This document shows positions 10,128 through 17,385 of a stretch of 64,000 bases of DNA, piece by piece; position 1 is the stretch's first letter; each line of letters begins with the position of its first letter. The notes under the pieces were generated by a model. That model was not told the DNA's origin. It saw nothing but the letters and a program-made list of their open reading frames with translations, and made no database searches. The stretch is from Actinobacillus vicugnae (GTDB lineage Bacteria > Pseudomonadota > Gammaproteobacteria > Enterobacterales > Pasteurellaceae), in contig NZ_CABFJY010000003.1 in NCBI RefSeq assembly GCF_901687125.1, positions 1 through 64,000 on the forward strand, given 5' to 3'. The position numbers were made by a program, and so were the translations under genes.

Positions 10128-10429
10128 GCGAGAGAGCTTGTCGTACTATTTGTACTATTTTAGCTAAATATCCTGAGGTGGAGCAGGCGATTATTTACGG
10201 TTCAAGAGCAAAAGGCAATTATCGGGAAGGTTCGGATATTGATTTAACCCTCAAAGGAAGCCAACTAAACCAAACTATTCTAGGTCGTATTTGGTTAGAT
10301 TTGGATGATTCTGATTCACCTTATCTCTTTGATTTATCTATTTATCATCAACTCACTAACGACAATTTGCGGTCTGAGATTGATCGTTCAGGAAAACTTT
10401 TCTATCAACAAGAAAAGAAACTATTTTGA
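10109..10429 (+). CDS. Minimal nucleotidyltransferase, HI0073/MntA family
   Basis: A 106-residue protein with the nucleotidyltransferase signature GS...DID: Gly31-Ser32 and Asp43-Ile44-Asp45 (context YGSRAKGNYREGSDIDL). All catalytic residues are present. In studied pairs, MntA-type antitoxins transfer AMP units to the Tyr of the HEPN partner and silence it. The start at 10109 lies inside the upstream HEPN gene, indicating translational coupling. An inverted uptake-signal pair follows four bases after the stop. Confidence 0.88.
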   Translation: MAEFGLSERACRTICTILAKYPEVEQAIIYGSRAKGNYREGSDIDLTLKGSQLNQTILGRIWLDLDDSDSPYLFDLSIYHQLTNDNLRSEIDRSGKLFYQQEKKLF

Positions 10430-10432
10430 AAT

Positions 10433-10478
10433 ACAAGCGGTAGAAATTGTGAATTTTTTTGCAAATTTGATCGCTTGT
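10433..10478. terminator. Inverted uptake-signal pair after the HEPN/MNT pair
   Basis: ACAAGCGGT at 10433 and ATCGCTTGT ending at 10478 (one mismatch to the core) flank an A/T-rich centre and form an imperfect hairpin. It likely ends the HEPN/MNT transcript before mnmA. Confidence 0.6.
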
Positions 10479-10598
10479 AACATATCTAATGGCATAAACT
10501 CTCGTGTTTATGCCGCTTTCAATATGGGGTAAGTGAATACTTACACTTTTGTTAAACCAACCAATGTGCTTCGCCTTAACCGAAGTTACGGGAGAATT

Positions 10599-11768
10599 AT
10601 GACAAATCAAACTCAACTTAACTCAAAAACTTATGACGCACACTTTCCTAAATTAACGGCCGAACAGCTGGCAGAAAATGCGAAGAAGAAAGTGATTATC
10701 GGTATGTCTGGTGGTGTAGATTCTTCAGTATCAGCCTTTATTTTGCAGCAGCAAGGCTATCAAGTCGAAGGCTTGTTTATGAAAAACTGGGAAGAAGACG
10801 ATGATACGGATTATTGCACTGCTGCTGCAGACCTAGCGGATGCCCAAGCAGTTGCTGATAAATTAGGTATGAAGCTACATAAAATTAATTTTGCTGCAGA
10901 ATATTGGGACAATGTATTTGAACATTTCTTAAATGAATACAAAGCAGGACGTACGCCAAATCCAGATATTCTGTGCAATAAAGAAATTAAATTTAAAGCC
11001 TTTTTAGAATATGCCGCAGAAGATTTAGGGGCTGATTATATTGCAACTGGACATTATGTGCGCCGTAGTGATGATGATAACAATGCACAATTGCTACGAG
11101 GCTTAGATGAAAATAAAGATCAAAGTTATTTTCTTTATACATTAAGTCATAAACAAGTGGGGCAAAGCTTATTCCCTGTCGGCGATATTGAAAAACCAAT
11201 TGTACGCCAAATTGCAGAAGATCTTGGTTTAGCAACGGCGAAGAAAAAAGATTCAACAGGTATTTGTTTTATTGGCGAACGTAAATTTAAAGATTTTCTC
11301 GCGCGTTATTTACCTGCACAACCTGGTGAGATTAAAACGGTAGAGGGTAAAGTGGTTGGTCGTCATGATGGTTTAATGTATCACACTCTTGGTCAGCGTA
11401 AAGGCTTGGGAATTGGTGGTGTAAAAGGCTTAAGTGAAGATCCATTTTATGTAGTAGAAAAAGACTTGGTTAATAATGTCTTGGTGGTAGCGCAAGGGCA
11501 TGATAATTCGGCATTGCTTTCAAACGGATTAATAGCGACTCAACTACACTGGGTTGATCGCCAACCGATTCGTGAAAACCTACGTTGCACGGTTAAAACA
11601 CGTTATCGCCAAACGGATATTGCGTGCGAAATTCAACCGCTTGATGATAATACCATTCGTGTGATTTTTGATGAGCCACAAATCGCTGTTACTCCAGGTC
11701 AGTCTGCCGTGTTTTACCAAGGCGAAATTTGCTTAGGTGGTGGTGTGATTGAAGAGCAGTTGAAGTAA
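10599..11768 (+). CDS. mnmA: tRNA-specific 2-thiouridylase MnmA
   Basis: MnmA thiolates U34 at the wobble position of Lys, Glu and Gln tRNAs, using ATP and persulfide sulfur passed through the Tus relay. The PP-loop motif [10 protein letters not shown] lies near the N-terminus. The two catalytic cysteines are in LCNKEIKF and TGICFIGER. The open frame can be extended to a GTG at 10533, but the ATG at 10599 is preceded by GGGAGAAT, a good ribosome binding site, so the 389-residue form was chosen. It has its own terminator downstream. Confidence 0.95.
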   Translation: MTNQTQLNSKTYDAHFPKLTAEQLAENAKKKVIIGMSGGVDSSVSAFILQQQGYQVEGLFMKNWEEDDDTDYCTAAADLADAQAVADKLGMKLHKINFAAEYWDNVFEHFLNEYKAGRTPNPDILCNKEIKFKAFLEYAAEDLGADYIATGHYVRRSDDDNNAQLLRGLDENKDQSYFLYTLSHKQVGQSLFPVGDIEKPIVRQIAEDLGLATAKKKDSTGICFIGERKFKDFLARYLPAQPGEIKTVEGKVVGRHDGLMYHTLGQRKGLGIGGVKGLSEDPFYVVEKDLVNNVLVVAQGHDNSALLSNGLIATQLHWVDRQPIRENLRCTVKTRYRQTDIACEIQPLDDNTIRVIFDEPQIAVTPGQSAVFYQGEICLGGGVIEEQLK

Positions 11769-11846
11769 TTATTAACATATCTTTGGTGTAATTAATCATA
11801 AATGATAGATATATTTTGATAAATATTTATAAATAAGAACTAAACT

Positions 11847-11869
11847 AAAAGGGCGAAAGCCCTTTTTTT
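11847..11869 (+). terminator. Terminator of mnmA
   Basis: Short GC hairpin GGGC-GAAA-GCCC with flanking AAAA/TTTT followed by a T-run: a classic rho-independent terminator 79 bases after the mnmA stop. Confidence 0.9.
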
Positions 11870-11890
11870 ATTTTATATGTGTTCATTGTT

Positions 11891-11995
11891 TTAATTAAAA
11901 TAACTTGTAGATAAATCAAAATAAACGTACCAATCGGATTTACAGTATTTTTCAACTAATATTGGCTTTTTGTTATCTAAATCAAGTTTTGGATT
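11891..11995 (-). pseudogene. Coding-like C-terminal fragment, unknown family
   Basis: Reading the minus strand, 34 codons from 11995 to the stop at 11891 give a protein-like sequence containing KLDLDNKKPILVEKYC and DWYVYFDLSTSYFN. Upstream the frame is broken by stops, while neighbouring frames contain similar-looking scraps (for example LYQLTYCGYLNYLKNSWE). It is most simply the 3' end of a decayed gene. The family is not recognised, and chance cannot be excluded at this length. Confidence 0.3.
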
Positions 11996-12154
11996 TTAGA
12001 TTATCTTTCCCAACTATTCTTTAAATAATTTAAATACCCGCAGTATGTAAGTTGATACAGAGTTGGGCATTATCCTTGAATGTAAGGAAGTTACTCAAAA
12101 TATACGCCATCCTTTATGGGGTCACATACCAATAATGAGCTTAAAGCAAATCCG

Positions 12155-12416
12155 TTAGATATGTAATTTTGATAAAACAGAAGCAATTGTTAGAATGTGC
12201 TTTACAACAAGGGCAAGGAGATGTTCTCTGTCACTAGAAATAGGTTTTGCAATAGATAAAAAATATGATCTAGCTAAGCGGTAAAAATTATTGTAATTAT
12301 CAACTACCTCTGCTTTGGGCATATCATCGAGAGTTGTGTGAGTAGTTAACTGGTTGTTACAAGCACAAATAAAGATACACAGAGCATCAGCATATAATTC
12401 GTTTTATTGGAAACAT
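12155..12416 (-). pseudogene. Small unknown gene with a one-base frameshift
   Basis: Downstream of citC on the same strand, an ATG at 12416 follows a near-perfect ribosome binding site (AAGGAGAGG). Read as written it stops after nine codons. Removing one A from the AAAA run at about 12402-12405 gives a continuous 86-residue protein. It starts MFPINELYADALCIFICACNN, contains TTLDDMPKAEVVDNYNNF and YFLSIAKPISSDREHLLALV, and ends SVLSKLHI. The sequence is protein-like, but the family is not recognised. An internal start (ATG of MPKAEVV) would give about 59 residues without a frameshift, but has no clear ribosome binding site. Confidence 0.5.
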
Positions 12417-12460
12417 TTATCCTCTCCTTATTATTAATGAATATAAATCGTGGAATAGCC

Positions 12461-13516
12461 CTAATAATGTTTTACATTTTCGGTGGCTTGAATTTTAGAA
12501 ATAATTGGTTTTGCCTGTTCACTAATAAAGAATTGATAGGTGGAGTCTGGTACCATAGTCTTCATTTTTGCCCAATCATTGTGTTTGAGTGCTTCTCTCA
12601 CCGCAGATGCACTAATAATTTGTGCATTTACACTTTTTCGATTAACCACAACACATTCCAACCCATGTTCAACTAATTTTTCTTGCATAATTTGATTATA
12701 AATATTGGTGACGCGGCTAAACGGCTCATCGCCCACATAGCGTCGCTGAATGCCGAGCGCTTTAGCAATAGCCGTAAATATTTGCAGATCTAACATTGCA
12801 TTACTTTCGATCACCGCGTTATCATTTTCTTGGAAATAGCTAGGAAAGGTAGCAGAGCTAATAATATAAGAGCCACTTTCATGACAAATAACATTACTTA
12901 AATGTGCAACACCTTGTAACACCAATTGCTTTCTTACCGAAAAGGGCACTAAGCTTTTATCTTCCGATACTATAAAAAGATGCACTAGATCATTTTCTTT
13001 TGCCGCTTTTTCAACTAAATAAAGATGACCTAAAGTAAAAGGATTGGCATTCATTACAATGGCTGCCACTCGTTGAGATGCTTCTGGAGCAGGGCAAGAA
13101 GCGGTCAAATTAGCTAAATAATTTGCAAATCCAGTACGTTGATTTTCCATAAAGGAAATTTTCCCTTCAATTCGAGCAATCTCATAAAAGCCTAAACTTT
13201 TAAAGAATTGGCTGGCTGAAGTTTTGGTATAGAGGAAAATATGCGAATTACCACGCTCAAATTGCTGATTGACTAAATGAGTTACAATTCGATTCATTAA
13301 GCCTTCACCTTGATATTGCTGAGATACTGCTAAACAACGTAATGTATTTGCAAAGCAACTGCCTGTCGCAATCACTTGATCATCTTGATTGAACATTGCA
13401 CAGGTATAATCAAGATTATGATCGCGGCGAATACCTTCTTGGGCTAATAAGCGATCAATTGCCTGATAAGTTGATTTATCAAAATCAAAAACTTCACCAA
13501 TATTATATTCAGCCAC
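12461..13516 (-). CDS. citC: [Citrate (pro-3S)-lyase] ligase CitC
   Basis: CitC acetylates the prosthetic group thiol of the citrate lyase acyl carrier protein, activating the enzyme for anaerobic citrate fermentation. The 351-residue protein has an N-terminal GNAT-like domain (about 1-120) and a nucleotidyltransferase-like domain with the motif NPFTLGHLYLVE. The start is GTG at 13516, preceded by a GGGGG ribosome binding site and overlapping the stop of the upstream transporter by 8 bases. The citrate lyase genes citD, citE, citF and citX/citG are not in the window, so this copy looks orphaned. Confidence 0.88.
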   Translation of the reverse strand: MAEYNIGEVFDFDKSTYQAIDRLLAQEGIRRDHNLDYTCAMFNQDDQVIATGSCFANTLRCLAVSQQYQGEGLMNRIVTHLVNQQFERGNSHIFLYTKTSASQFFKSLGFYEIARIEGKISFMENQRTGFANYLANLTASCPAPEASQRVAAIVMNANPFTLGHLYLVEKAAKENDLVHLFIVSEDKSLVPFSVRKQLVLQGVAHLSNVICHESGSYIISSATFPSYFQENDNAVIESNAMLDLQIFTAIAKALGIQRRYVGDEPFSRVTNIYNQIMQEKLVEHGLECVVVNRKSVNAQIISASAVREALKHNDWAKMKTMVPDSTYQFFISEQAKPIISKIQATENVKHY

Positions 13517-14681
13517 GCTTTTCCCCCTTTATGAGTTTTACTTCGAATTTTTTCGGCACAATAAAAATAGCAGGAATCACAATAATGGCCATTAGCCAGA
13601 AAGCAAAATCAGGCATTTGTTGATAAATCATACCTGAGGCAAAAGTGAAAACTGCCATAAAACCACAGTTTGATAGTGCAAAATAGAGCCCTTGTAGCTT
13701 AGTGATTTTTTCGGATTTTTGAGTGGAAATATAGCGGATCATTGCATAATGTGCCATGCCGAAAGTGATTGCGTGGAAAGTTTGCGAAATGGCAAGCGGT
13801 ATGATTTCAGTGGTTGAAGCCAAAATTGTCCAGCGCAGAATAGCAATCACACTGGCAACTAGCACTAAATGTGAAATTCTCCATGACTTAAATAAACGGT
13901 TTGAAAAAAGGAAAAATAAGATTTCGGCACTCACCGCAAAGCCCCATAAAAAACTACTGGTTTGTGTAGAAATACCCGCATTCGCCCAATGAATGGTGCT
14001 ATAAGTATAGTAAGTGGCGTGTGAGCCTAAAATTAATGAAATTGCAAGCAACATACGTAATGTGGTTGGCTCTTTGAGCAATTGCCAATAGCTTAAATTA
14101 GCTGATTGCTGTTGATTTGATGTTGTTTGGAACGTTATCTTGGGCGTAAGTAGTTGCCCTGCTCCTAACAGTACAAAAAAGCTAAACATAATCCAAATAA
14201 TTGAGCTTTCACCGAGCCAACCTGTTAAATAACCAGTGCTTAGCGAGCCAATCACAAAAGCAATTGAGCCAAACAAACGCGCTTTGCCGTAATCAATTCC
14301 TACTTGCTGTTGCCAAAGTGAAGCAATACTGTCGCCGATAGGCATCGCACCTGCATTGAAAATATGGAAGAGCATTAAAATAGGAAACAGTAACCAGATA
14401 GATTCAACCGACCAAGCGATTAAAGCGATCGCTAATAAATTTAGTAAAGTGAGCCAACGAGCGATGGGAATTAATTGATTTGGCTCTTTTGCCCACATTG
14501 AAGAGAGCATTCCACCCGTAAAGCGAAATAGATAGCCAAATGAGGCAAGTAAGCCGATTATCTCTGTGCTATAGCCATATTGCTTGAGCCAAACGGGTAA
14601 AAAAGGTTGAAGTACACCATAAGCGCAAAAAAAGCCAAAAAAGTTAAATGCAGCCCATTGGAAAGGCGAGGTTTTTATCAT
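13509..14681 (-). CDS. MFS transporter, HcaT (3-phenylpropionate permease)-like
   Basis: A 390-residue integral membrane protein with about 12 hydrophobic helices. The N-terminus (FFGFFCAYGVLQPFLPVWL) and the stretch containing GDSIASLWQQQ are typical of the PPP/HcaT-type branch of the major facilitator superfamily (nucleoside-H+ symporter-like). The substrate is unknown; genes for aromatic acid breakdown are absent here. Its ATG overlaps the proC stop by four bases (ATGA), and its own stop overlaps citC. All three are therefore probably cotranscribed as proC-MFS-citC. Confidence 0.8.
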   Translation of the reverse strand: MIKTSPFQWAAFNFFGFFCAYGVLQPFLPVWLKQYGYSTEIIGLLASFGYLFRFTGGMLSSMWAKEPNQLIPIARWLTLLNLLAIALIAWSVESIWLLFPILMLFHIFNAGAMPIGDSIASLWQQQVGIDYGKARLFGSIAFVIGSLSTGYLTGWLGESSIIWIMFSFFVLLGAGQLLTPKITFQTTSNQQQSANLSYWQLLKEPTTLRMLLAISLILGSHATYYTYSTIHWANAGISTQTSSFLWGFAVSAEILFFLFSNRLFKSWRISHLVLVASVIAILRWTILASTTEIIPLAISQTFHAITFGMAHYAMIRYISTQKSEKITKLQGLYFALSNCGFMAVFTFASGMIYQQMPDFAFWLMAIIVIPAIFIVPKKFEVKLIKGEKRG

Positions 14682-15499
14682 AGTTGTTGCTCCATTTCTT
14701 CAGCGCGGTGAATAGCTGCCCACATTGCTTGATCAACTGTTTGAGCCAGCTGTTTTTGCTCAAATACCGCAAGTGCTTGGGCGGTTGTTCCTCCTTTAGA
14801 GGTTACATTTTCTCTGAGGGTAGCAAGCGGAATATTTGGGTTCGCCTCGACTAATTTCGCTGCCCCAACAGCAGCTTGTTGCACCAATAGACGTGCATCT
14901 GTTTCACTAAAGCCCATTTGTATGGCACTTTGTTGCATTGCTTCCATAAAATGGAAAAAATACGCAGGGCTTGAGCCTGTAATCGCAATAATATGATTGA
15001 TTTGTTGTTCTTGCTCTACCCAATAGCATTTGCCTACAGCCGACATGAGTTCCTCCGCAAATCGACAAGCAGTTGAATTTACAGATTTTTTTGCAAATAG
15101 CCCTGTCATTCCCTCTCCAATCAGTGAAGGTGTATTCGGCATACTACGTACGATATTGGTTGCGGTCGGTAAAAGCTGTTCTAAACGTGCAACCGAAACT
15201 CCTGCTGCAATGGAAATAACCGATTTATGGCTAAAGTCAATGTCGGCAAGCTCAGCACAAACCTCGGCCATCATTTGTGGTTTAACCGCTAACACCACCA
15301 CTTCTGCTCGTTTAACAGCTTCTTTATTTGCAAAATTTGTGTTAATTCCGACCGCTTGTAATGCTTGTCTACGAACGATATTACTTTTATTACAAGCAAT
15401 AATTTGTGAGGCGGGATAGCCGCTTTTTAATAGCCCTTGAATAATAGCGTACGCCATATTGCCAGAGCCAAGGAAAGTGAGGAGAGGGTAATGTTTCAT
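14678..15499 (-). CDS. proC: Pyrroline-5-carboxylate reductase
   Basis: ProC catalyses the last step of proline synthesis, NAD(P)H-dependent reduction of pyrroline-5-carboxylate. The 273-residue protein begins with a Rossmann motif (FLGSGNMAYAIIQGLL) and contains the family signature in the C-terminal half (around LRENVTSKGGTTAQAL). It is the first gene of the minus-strand unit with the MFS transporter and citC. Length is normal. Confidence 0.94.
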   Translation of the reverse strand: MKHYPLLTFLGSGNMAYAIIQGLLKSGYPASQIIACNKSNIVRRQALQAVGINTNFANKEAVKRAEVVVLAVKPQMMAEVCAELADIDFSHKSVISIAAGVSVARLEQLLPTATNIVRSMPNTPSLIGEGMTGLFAKKSVNSTACRFAEELMSAVGKCYWVEQEQQINHIIAITGSSPAYFFHFMEAMQQSAIQMGFSETDARLLVQQAAVGAAKLVEANPNIPLATLRENVTSKGGTTAQALAVFEQKQLAQTVDQAMWAAIHRAEEMEQQL

Positions 15500-15558
15500 C
15501 TTTATTTCCCGCTAGTGTTAATCAATTTTATCTGTTGTTACCACTTTATTGACTTAGC

Positions 15559-15624
15559 CAAAGAAAGTAACCAAAAAATAGGAAAATTGGTTATTTACCC
15601 TCTTAGGTCTGCTTACTTTCTTTG
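15559..15624. repeat. Inverted repeat in the proC-rdgC gap
   Basis: CAAAGAAAGTAA (15559-15570) and TTACTTTCTTTG (15613-15624) are perfect 12-bp inverted arms 42 bases apart. The AGCCAAAGAAAGTAACCAAA sequence is a common intergenic repeat type in gammaproteobacteria. The open frame through it (15437-15697) looks like a translation of this repeat rather than a gene. Confidence 0.55.
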
Positions 15625-15726
15625 TATTAAAATAGTGATAAATAAGAAAAGTCACAAAGGATTCGGATTTTTCGGTAAAATACTTCCTTCATTGTAGCGC
15701 AAATATGAAAAAAAGGATCTGTAAAA

Positions 15727-16635
15727 ATGATTTGGTTCAAGAATGTAATGATTTATCGCCTGACTTCGCCACTTTCGCTTGAAAGTAACAGTCTAGAAGC
15801 TCAGTTACAGCAAACAAAATTTACTCCTTGTTCGCAAAGTGATATGAGTAAATTTGGTTGGTCGAATCCGCTTGCGAGTTCGGAATTATTGCACTTTTCA
15901 CAAGCTAAGCAATTTTTATTGGTTTCGCATAAAGAAGACAAATTATTGCCTGCTAATGTAATCAAAAAAGAAACAGAAGAGCGAGTGGCAGCTTTAGAAG
16001 AGAAAGAAGCCCGTAAGCTTAAAAAAACCGAGAAACAGGCGATTAAGGATGATGTAGTTGCTATGCTACTTCCTCGTGCATTTAGTAAACACCAGTTTAC
16101 GGCGATTTGGCTAGATTTAGAGGCACAATTAGTTTATGTCGATGCCGCATCGAGTAAACGAGCCGAAGATACCTTAGCACTGTTACGTAAAACGTTAGGC
16201 TCTCTGCCTGTTGTGCCGATTTCTTTTTCGCTGTTGCCAAGTGAAGTGATGACCAATTGGATTGCGAAAGGGCATACGCCAAATTGGCTAAATTTATTGG
16301 AAGAAGCGGAACTTAAATCTTTTGATACGGATAGCATTATTCGTTGTAAACGACAAGATCTTGAAAGTGATGAGATTACTCAGCATTTACAAGCGGGCAA
16401 ATTTGTCACAAAACTTGCAATTGATTGGGAAAGCCATTTTTCATGTGTACTAAACGAAGATGCAACCCTTTCTCGAGTGAAATTTGCTGATGAAGTTCGA
16501 GAAAAAAATGACGATATTTTAAAAGAGGACATTGCCCAACGCTTTGATGCAGATTTTTTATTAATGACCGAAGAACTCAGATTATTTACCCAAAAAATAA
16601 TTGCGGAATTTGGCGGTATTAAAGAGCGTATTTAG
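15727..16635 (+). CDS. rdgC: Recombination-associated protein RdgC
   Basis: RdgC is a nucleoid-associated, ring-forming DNA-binding protein that restrains RecA-mediated recombination. The 302-residue sequence follows the E. coli protein closely, with the N-terminus [12 protein letters not shown], the central [21 protein letters not shown]-like block (here starting [10 protein letters not shown]) and the C-terminal [13 protein letters not shown] block. It is followed after 9 bases by a HAD phosphatase gene, probably in the same transcript. Confidence 0.95.
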   Translation: [302 protein letters not shown]

Positions 16636-16644
16636 GGGGCATTT

Positions 16645-17262
16645 ATGTTATTGGAACCAGATATTCTTGAAAAATATCAAGCACTTATTTTTGATATGGA
16701 TGGTACGCTAATTGATACAATGGCAAGTCATGCTAAAGCGTGGGAAATTACAGGTGAACATTTTGGCTACCAAGTAGATAGTAGCGTGATGTACGAATTA
16801 GGCGGAGCAACTACTTACACGATTGGGCGCGAGATCATGAAACGAGCCAATATGCCACTGGAATTGCTTGAAGATGTTGTGCAAATGAAGCGACAAATTG
16901 CGATGGATTTAACCTATCAACATGCTTCATTATTACCCACATTTGAAATTGTGCGATATTATTCAGGCAAAAAGCCACTGGCAGTTGGCACGGGAGCCCA
17001 TCGTATTCAAGCCTACAAATTACTTGATAAATTCAATCTTCGACCGTATTTCAATGCGATTGTTGATGCAGATGACGTAATAAAACATAAGCCTGATCCA
17101 GAAACTTTTTTGCTTTGCGCCCAGCGTTTAGGTATTGAAGCAAAACATTGCCTTGTATTTGAAGATGCAGATCTTGGTATTAAAGCTGCACTTGATGGCG
17201 GAATGGATGTGTTTGATGTGAGAACAAATACCCTGATTAAAGCGGGGTGTAATTCAATTTAA
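16645..17262 (+). CDS. HAD-superfamily phosphatase, YqaB-like
   Basis: A 205-residue haloacid dehalogenase-type hydrolase. Motif I is FDMDGTLIDT (Asp17 nucleophile, Asp19). The cap domain follows, then KHKPDPETF (motif III Lys) and VFEDADLGIKAA (motif IV). The closest known type is YqaB, a fructose-1-phosphate / 6-phosphogluconate phosphatase; its real substrate cannot be told from sequence. It sits behind rdgC and ends at a strong terminator. Confidence 0.87.
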   Translation: MLLEPDILEKYQALIFDMDGTLIDTMASHAKAWEITGEHFGYQVDSSVMYELGGATTYTIGREIMKRANMPLELLEDVVQMKRQIAMDLTYQHASLLPTFEIVRYYSGKKPLAVGTGAHRIQAYKLLDKFNLRPYFNAIVDADDVIKHKPDPETFLLCAQRLGIEAKHCLVFEDADLGIKAALDGGMDVFDVRTNTLIKAGCNSI

Positions 17263-17303
17263 TATGTAAACAAGCGGTTAAATTTCCAAATTATTTTATG
17301 AAA

Positions 17304-17340
17304 ATGCCCGATAAGTAGAAGCTTATCGGGCATTATGCTT
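17304..17340. terminator. Strong hairpin after the HAD phosphatase gene
   Basis: ATGCCCGATAAG (17304-17315) / CTTATCGGGCAT (17322-17333), a 12-bp perfect stem with a six-base loop. It has AAA before it and a T-rich segment after it. It ends the rdgC-HAD transcript and can also act on the opposite strand. Confidence 0.85.
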
Positions 17341-17353
17341 TATAGGATAGCCT

Positions 17354-17376
17354 AAAACCGCCCGTTTTGCGGGCGG
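17354..17376 (-). terminator. Terminator of hgbA
   Basis: CCGCCCG (17358-17364) / CGGGCGG (17370-17376) with a five-base loop, followed on the minus strand by TTTT. It lies 9 bases after the hgbA stop codon. Confidence 0.85.
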
Positions 17377-17385
17377 ATTGTGAGC

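Larger units (their letters stand above)
11870..12460. other. Gene-remnant region between mnmA and citC
   Basis: This 590-bp stretch has no intact gene of normal length. On the minus strand it contains a frameshifted small gene (12155-12416) and a short coding-like fragment (11891-11995), described separately. The 159 bases between them are stop-rich in all minus frames, with coding-like scraps. It looks like a decayed accessory cassette downstream of citC. Confidence 0.5.

Noticed and set aside
12407-12676. 89-codon plus-strand frame
   Set aside because: It is antisense to the 3' end of citC with no ribosome binding site and no family resemblance.
15437-15697. 86-codon plus-strand frame between proC and rdgC
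   Set aside because: It overlaps the start of proC, has no ribosome binding site and translates an inverted repeat of a common intergenic type.
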